Shown one piece after another: positions 59,797 through 64,000 of a stretch of DNA of 64,000 nt; the first letter of the stretch is position 1; each line of letters begins with the position of its first letter. The stretch comes from Bryobacteraceae bacterium (GTDB lineage: Bacteria; Acidobacteriota; Terriglobia; Bryobacterales; Bryobacteraceae). The stretch covers positions 1 to 64,000 of the forward strand of contig JAHCHE010000004.1 of assembly GCA_026129905.1 (NCBI GenBank), given 5' to 3'. The notes below the pieces were generated by a model. The model was not told the DNA's origin, made no database searches, and saw nothing but the letters and a program-made list of their open reading frames with translations. Both the position numbers and the translations under genes were made by a program.

Positions 59797-61368
59797 ATGA
59801 CAGAGCTGCTCCGGCGGACCTTCGGGAAATCAGTCGCGTTGACATGCTTGCTGATCGGCTTTTCGCCGATGCGCGGCGAGGACCCGGAGCGCTGGGTCCC
59901 GGCGCGCTGGAGCGGAGGGCCGCTCGAACTGGCGCAAAGGTCCAAGGATAAGGCCGGCGCTCCGGAAGGCGCCGTCCGCGAGGCGATCGCCAACTGGTAT
60001 CGGGCCGACACGCTCGACCTGCTGAAGGGAACGCCCATCAACTGCCTTTTGGTGACGTTTGCAGCAGCCCCTGACGGCGAGACCGAAGTCGCGCAGCGCA
60101 GACTCGTAAAGGAATACGTCCGCCTGGCCCATGAGCGCCGTCTCGCCGTCCTCGGTATGGTGCATGCCGGCGCCGATCTGGCGGGATTGGCGGCGGCCGC
60201 GAACGAGGCGGGGCTTGACGGGTTGGCGCTAGACGGCGACTTCCCCCACTCGGCGGCGGCCGACGTTGAAACCGCCATGCGCGCGACAAACAGCGCCGCG
60301 GTGGTAATTCCACTGGCGCAGGAGGCGGCGGCAGCTCGCCTTTCGGCTGCCTCGCTGGTCTCCGTGGCCGGCGTGCAGCCGAACGCGAAGGACCTGGCGG
60401 ACGAGGGAATTCGCGCGGGTCCCTCGTCCGAGCCGTGGATCGAATCCAACATCTGGCTGGTTCGCTCCTTCCGCTTCGGGGGCGCCCGTCGAACCGTATG
60501 GATTGACCATCCGGCCGGACCGGGTTCTACGGGAGACTACGTTCGGTGCGTCGCGGACGCGGCGGCGGCGGGCGGCCGCTGGATCGTGGCGCTCGACGAC
60601 CAACTCCGCGCCAGGCTGTACCGCAACGACGCGGAGGGCCTCGCCGCCTGGCGAGCAATCGCGAATTACCTGAACTTCGCCGAAGAGCATGCCGGATGGC
60701 GTAGTTTCGCCCCCTTCGGAAACCTGGGAATTATTTTCGATACGAAAAGCGAATATCCTGAAATATCCCAGGAATATCTGAATCTCGTCGCGCGGCGGCA
60801 GGTTCCCTACAAGGTGATTGCGCGAAACGAGCTGACGTCGGCGTCGCTGGACGGACTGCGGGCCGCGCTGGCCGTCGACCTCGCGCCGGCGGCCGAGCAG
60901 GAACGCAAGCTCCTCCAGGCGTTCGCCGAACGAGGCGGCCTCGTGATCGCCGGTCCGTCCTGGGGGGGCGCTCCCGCCGACAACCAGTACGAAGAGACGC
61001 CGCTGGGCAAGGGACGCGTGACGGTCTATAAGGACGAGCCGCCCGATCCAGAGGAAGTAGCCCGCGACATGCTCGAACTGCTGGACCAGGACCTTATGGG
61101 CATGACCGCCTTCAATGTCCCTTCTGTTCTCACGTACGCCGCGGCGGACGAGGGCGGCGCGCGCGTCCTGGTTCAGTTGCTGAACTACGCCGCCGACCCC
61201 TTCGACCAGCGCATCACGATTCGCCTGAACGGGACGTACAGGAAAGCGCGGCTGTTCACGCCGGAGAACCCGCCTGTGGATCTCGACGTCCGGAACACCC
61301 CGGACGGGCGTACGCAGGCATCGGCCCCGGGTTTGGCGGTCTGGGGAGCCCTTCTTTTCGATCATTGA
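59797..61368 (+). CDS. Uncharacterised secreted protein, TIM-barrel/glycosidase-like
   Basis: 523 residues. A putative signal peptide (SVALTCLLIGFSPMRG) is followed by alternating strands and helices that suggest a barrel (LAVLGMVHAGADLAGLAAAA, GLDGLALDGDFP, GRWIVALDDQLRARLY). There is then a Rossmann-like region (GNLGIIFDTKSEYPEISQEY, GGLVIAGPSWGG) and a C-terminal beta domain (VLVQLLNYAADPFDQRITIR). The second and third parts resemble the trimerisation and C-terminal domains of GH42-like galactosidases. I see no catalytic glutamate pair that I would defend. It lies 15 bases after the GntR gene, probably cotranscribed. Confidence 0.75.
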   Translation: MTELLRRTFGKSVALTCLLIGFSPMRGEDPERWVPARWSGGPLELAQRSKDKAGAPEGAVREAIANWYRADTLDLLKGTPINCLLVTFAAAPDGETEVAQRRLVKEYVRLAHERRLAVLGMVHAGADLAGLAAAANEAGLDGLALDGDFPHSAAADVETAMRATNSAAVVIPLAQEAAAARLSAASLVSVAGVQPNAKDLADEGIRAGPSSEPWIESNIWLVRSFRFGGARRTVWIDHPAGPGSTGDYVRCVADAAAAGGRWIVALDDQLRARLYRNDAEGLAAWRAIANYLNFAEEHAGWRSFAPFGNLGIIFDTKSEYPEISQEYLNLVARRQVPYKVIARNELTSASLDGLRAALAVDLAPAAEQERKLLQAFAERGGLVIAGPSWGGAPADNQYEETPLGKGRVTVYKDEPPDPEEVARDMLELLDQDLMGMTAFNVPSVLTYAAADEGGARVLVQLLNYAADPFDQRITIRLNGTYRKARLFTPENPPVDLDVRNTPDGRTQASAPGLAVWGALLFDH

Positions 61369-61412
61369 AGGGTATTAATATGAAAACGTCCACTTAGGAG
61401 AACGGACATTGT

Positions 61413-62669
61413 ATGAGGCACTGTTACGGCAGTTTTACGCGGCGTGAATTGTTGGCGGGTTCCGCCCTGGCGGCGGGCGCCTGGGCCGCCAGGCGCGTCG
61501 AGGCGGCAGTTCCAGCCCCGGCCGCGCCCTCTTCGCCCGTGTCCATCGCGAAGGTCGGCGGCTATGACGAAGACCTGGTGGCGCACTTCGAACGCATGTT
61601 CGATCAACTCGGCGGCCTCGGCAGCCGGGTGCGCGGAAAGACCGTGGCTATGAAGCTGAACCTCGCCGGAGCGGCGGGCCGCGGCCGGAGGCTCGGCGTA
61701 CCGGCCGGCCGCTCCCACTGGGTGCATCCGAACGTCGTCGCCGCTCTGACGACCGTCTTCGGCAAACTGGGAGCGAAGCGGGTCCGCCTGCTGGAGAGCA
61801 CCTTCCGCAGAAATTATGGCGTGCCGCTGGAAGACACGATGCTGAACGACGGCTGGGACGTCTCCGCGATCCAGAACGCCGCTTCCATCGTGGAATTCGA
61901 AGACACCAACGGGCTGGGGACGGGCAAGCAGTACTCCCGCATGAAAGTGAATACGCGCCGCCCGTTTATTTTCCCCTCTTTCGATTTGAATCACTCTTAC
62001 GAAGACTGCGATTTCTTCGTCAGCGTGGCCAAAATGAAGAATCACGAAGAGCTGGGCATCACGCTGTCGATGAAAAACCTGTTTGGCATCACGCCCGAAC
62101 TGCTGTACGGCGCCGCCCCCATTCCGGAAGGCGCGTCCAGGTCCGTCCGAGAGCGCGTGTTCCACTACGGGCAGGCGCAGCCGCCGGAGGGAGTGCCCGC
62201 GGAAATCGACCCGAAATCGAGCCGGTACGAGGGCTGGCGCATGCCGCGCCTGCTGACCGATATCTGCGGCGCGCGGCCGATCGACCTCGCGGTGCTGGAC
62301 GGAATCGAGGCCCTGATGGGCGGCGAGAGCCCCGGCATTCCCGGCACGAAACTCGGCAAGCCGCAATTGCTGATCGTAGGACAAAACTGCGTCTGTACCG
62401 ACGCGGTGGCGATGGCGGCCATGGGCTACAATCCGCGGGCCTCCCGAAACGAAAAGCCGTTCATCCTCGTCAAAGCTGGACATTTCCATCCGCAGGAGCA
62501 GGTGATCCCGGAGAGCGGGACCCACGCGTACTCCGATAACACCGTCATGACGGGCGAAGAGGCGGGAATCGGAACCGCGGATCTCAGTAAGATCGACATT
62601 CGGGGAACGCCGCTCAAGAATGCCGTCTACAGCTACGAAGAGCACCGCAAAGGCGAGGCGCCGGCGTAA
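61413..62669 (+). CDS. DUF362-family protein with twin-arginine signal
   Basis: 418 residues. The signal (FTRRELLAGSALAAGAWAA) precedes a DUF362 domain: KTVAMKLNLAG, SHWVHPNVVAALTTVFGKLG, KRVRLLESTFRR, DCDFFVSVAKMKNHEELGIT, SMKNLFGITP and LAVLDGIEALMGGESPGIPG. Some DUF362 members carry ferredoxin-like cysteine clusters, but none is present here. The family's role is unclear; exported copies in Acidobacteriota occur with carbohydrate genes. An AGGAGA-type ribosome site lies about 14 bases upstream of ATG 61413. Its end overlaps the next gene by 50 bases. Confidence 0.9.
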   Translation: MRHCYGSFTRRELLAGSALAAGAWAARRVEAAVPAPAAPSSPVSIAKVGGYDEDLVAHFERMFDQLGGLGSRVRGKTVAMKLNLAGAAGRGRRLGVPAGRSHWVHPNVVAALTTVFGKLGAKRVRLLESTFRRNYGVPLEDTMLNDGWDVSAIQNAASIVEFEDTNGLGTGKQYSRMKVNTRRPFIFPSFDLNHSYEDCDFFVSVAKMKNHEELGITLSMKNLFGITPELLYGAAPIPEGASRSVRERVFHYGQAQPPEGVPAEIDPKSSRYEGWRMPRLLTDICGARPIDLAVLDGIEALMGGESPGIPGTKLGKPQLLIVGQNCVCTDAVAMAAMGYNPRASRNEKPFILVKAGHFHPQEQVIPESGTHAYSDNTVMTGEEAGIGTADLSKIDIRGTPLKNAVYSYEEHRKGEAPA

Positions 62670-64000
62670 CGCTGCGCTGGCCGCGGTCGCCTGTCTTCTG
62701 ATGGGCGGACGCCTCCAGGCCCTGGACCTCGGCACGGCCGCCGTAGTCGCGCCGCCCGGCATGCCCGCGGTCGAGAAAAAGGCCATCGCGCTCCTGCTGG
62801 ACGAGGTCGAGAAACGCTCCGGCATTCGGTGGACGATCGCGCCGGGCGCACTGGGTCAGGTGGTGCGCGTGTTGAACTCCGGCGGCGGCCCGCGCGAAGG
62901 CTATGAGATCCGCTCGGACGCTAACGAGGTCCGCATCGCCGGGAACGATTCGCGCGGCGTGCTGTTCGGCGTGGGCCGCCTCCTGCGCGAACTGCGGATG
63001 CGGCCGGGAAGCGTCTCGCTCCCAGATGGGTTCCGGGCCGCCGGCGCGCCCAAGTACCCGCTACGTGGACACCAGCTTGGCTACCGGCCCAAGACCAATT
63101 CCTATGACGGCTGGACGCTCGCGATGTGGGAGCAGTACATCCGCGACCTGGCCGTGTTCGGAACGAACGCCATCGAACTGATCCCGCCTCGCTCGGACGA
63201 CGACGACCAGAGCCCGCACTTTCCGCTGCCGAAGATGGAGACGATGATTGGCATGTCGAGGATCTGCGACGACTACGGCCTCGATGTCTGGATCTGGTAT
63301 CCCGCCCTCGATGAAGACTACTCGAAACCGGAGACGATGGAGTTCGCGCTGAACGAGTGGGCCGAAGTCTTCCGCAAGCTGCCGCGGATTGACGCGGTGT
63401 TTGTGCCGGGCGGCGATCCGGGGCATACGCATCCGAAGCACCTGATGCCGTTGCTGGAGAAGCAGGCTGCCTCCCTGCGCCGCTACCACCCTAAGGCGCA
63501 ACTCTGGGTCGCGCCGCAGGGCTTTTCCGCCGAATGGCTGGAGGAGTTCTACGCCATCCTCCGCGGCGAACCGGAATGGCTGGCCGGCGTCGTCTTCGGC
63601 CCGCAGATTCGGGCGAGCCTTCCGGAACTGCGCGCGGCCGTGCCGAAAAAGTATCCCATTCGCCATTACCCGGACATCACGCACTCGCTGCATTGCCAGT
63701 ATCCCGTGCCCGATTGGGACCTGGCGTACGCCTGGACCCTCGGGCGGGAGCCGATCAATCCCCGGCCGGTCGATCAGTCGATCGTCTTCCGTTTGCTGCA
63801 ACCCTACACGATCGGCTTCATCGCCTACTCGGAAGGCTGCAACGACGACGTGAACAAGATCGTCTGGAGCGCGCTCGGCTGGGACCCCGACACCGACCTC
63901 GGCGCTACGTTGCGCGAGTACGGCCGGTATTTCATCGGTCCGGAGTTCGAGGAGGGCTTCGCGCAGGGGCTGTTCGCGCTGGAACGGAACTGGCGCGGCC
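62620..64000 (+). CDS. Secreted glycosidase-like protein with GH20/GH67-type N-terminal domain (cut by window end)
   Basis: The visible 460 codons run off the right edge. Start ATG 62620 lies inside the DUF362 gene in another frame. It is supported by the complete signal peptide it yields: a basic region KARRRRNAALAAVACLL ending near RLQA. Starting at ATG 62701 would remove it. The first domain (about 30-130) resembles the alpha/beta domain in front of GH20 and GH67 enzymes (VRIAGNDSRGVLFGVGRLLR). A barrel begins about 150 with NAIELIPPRSDDDDQS, VWIWYPALDEDYSKPE, DAVFVPGGDPGHTHPKH and AQLWVAPQGFSAEW. The barrel ends in AYSEGCNDDVNKIVWSALGW. Substrate is probably a glycan, but the exact family is uncertain. 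Confidence 0.8.
   Translation, partial: MPSTATKSTAKARRRRNAALAAVACLLMGGRLQALDLGTAAVVAPPGMPAVEKKAIALLLDEVEKRSGIRWTIAPGALGQVVRVLNSGGGPREGYEIRSDANEVRIAGNDSRGVLFGVGRLLRELRMRPGSVSLPDGFRAAGAPKYPLRGHQLGYRPKTNSYDGWTLAMWEQYIRDLAVFGTNAIELIPPRSDDDDQSPHFPLPKMETMIGMSRICDDYGLDVWIWYPALDEDYSKPETMEFALNEWAEVFRKLPRIDAVFVPGGDPGHTHPKHLMPLLEKQAASLRRYHPKAQLWVAPQGFSAEWLEEFYAILRGEPEWLAGVVFGPQIRASLPELRAAVPKKYPIRHYPDITHSLHCQYPVPDWDLAYAWTLGREPINPRPVDQSIVFRLLQPYTIGFIAYSEGCNDDVNKIVWSALGWDPDTDLGATLREYGRYFIGPEFEEGFAQGLFALERNWRG

Noticed and set aside
1-64000. CRISPR arrays, tRNA or rRNA genes, insertion sequences, prophage genes
   Set aside because: I looked for spaced direct repeats, cloverleaf-like stretches in the gaps, transposase/integrase motifs and phage proteins, and saw none.

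Overview
This is a G+C-rich, densely coded bacterial window that looks like Acidobacteriota, most likely a Bryobacterales/Solibacter-type soil organism. The grounds are: four very large Oar-like outer-membrane proteins (carboxypeptidase-regulatory domain, plug, long beta-barrel) with no SusD partners; many twin-arginine secreted hydrolases; PQQ-type and NHL-type beta-propellers; tetratricopeptide proteins; and fibronectin/BACON-type debris. No rRNA, tRNA, CRISPR array, insertion sequence or prophage gene was seen. No gene-free gap exceeds about 230 bases; the largest, 34699-34929, holds only a short dispersed-type repeat.

Layout. 1-636: decayed remnant of a FN3/LamG/BACON surface protein. 631-6221 (minus): apparent operon running aldolase, sodium:solute symporter, three small membrane proteins (two of only 38 and 43 residues), a six-haem NapC/NirT-like cytochrome and a PLP aminotransferase. 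6332-10243: Rrf2-type regulator divergent from Oar-like gene 1, with a palindrome between them. 10300-13572: chromate transporter plus SLC13/TrkA-C permease, visually less G+C-rich than the surroundings. 13596-21588 (minus): TPR protein, Oar-like gene 2, a strong terminator, a GH123-like DUF4091 enzyme and a second TPR protein. 21662-29366: Oar-like gene 3, two tandem paralogous adenylate-forming enzymes and an NRAMP-like transporter with an altered metal site. 29445-34698: GAF-PP2C phosphatase, DUF2007 protein, divergent acetate-kinase homologue, TPR protein and a DMT-type transporter. 34930-37516: two beta-propeller proteins. 37588-40483: small protein and a polyamine-type ABC operon without its ATPase. 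40642-48961: sulfatase-fold lipoprotein, two secreted alpha/beta hydrolases, ThuA, DinB/YfiT and metallo-beta-lactamase-fold proteins. 48987-51323: quinol-dependent nitric oxide reductase. 51434-55591: DUF6259 glycosidase-like protein and 4-alpha-glucanotransferase. 55650-64000: Oar-like gene 4 divergent from a GntR regulator, followed by a probable carbohydrate cluster (uncharacterised secreted protein, DUF362 protein, truncated glycosidase-like protein).

How it fits together. The organism appears to be a heterotroph that takes up and hydrolyses complex extracellular substrates (Oar-like receptors beside glycosidase-like, esterase-like and sulfatase-like secreted proteins). It also has respiratory flexibility: multihaem quinol-linked cytochrome and NO reductase. 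The two clusters most worth pursuing as undescribed systems are the symporter/hexahaem-cytochrome/aminotransferase operon (631-6221) and the Oar/twin adenylating enzyme/NRAMP-like cluster (21662-29366).
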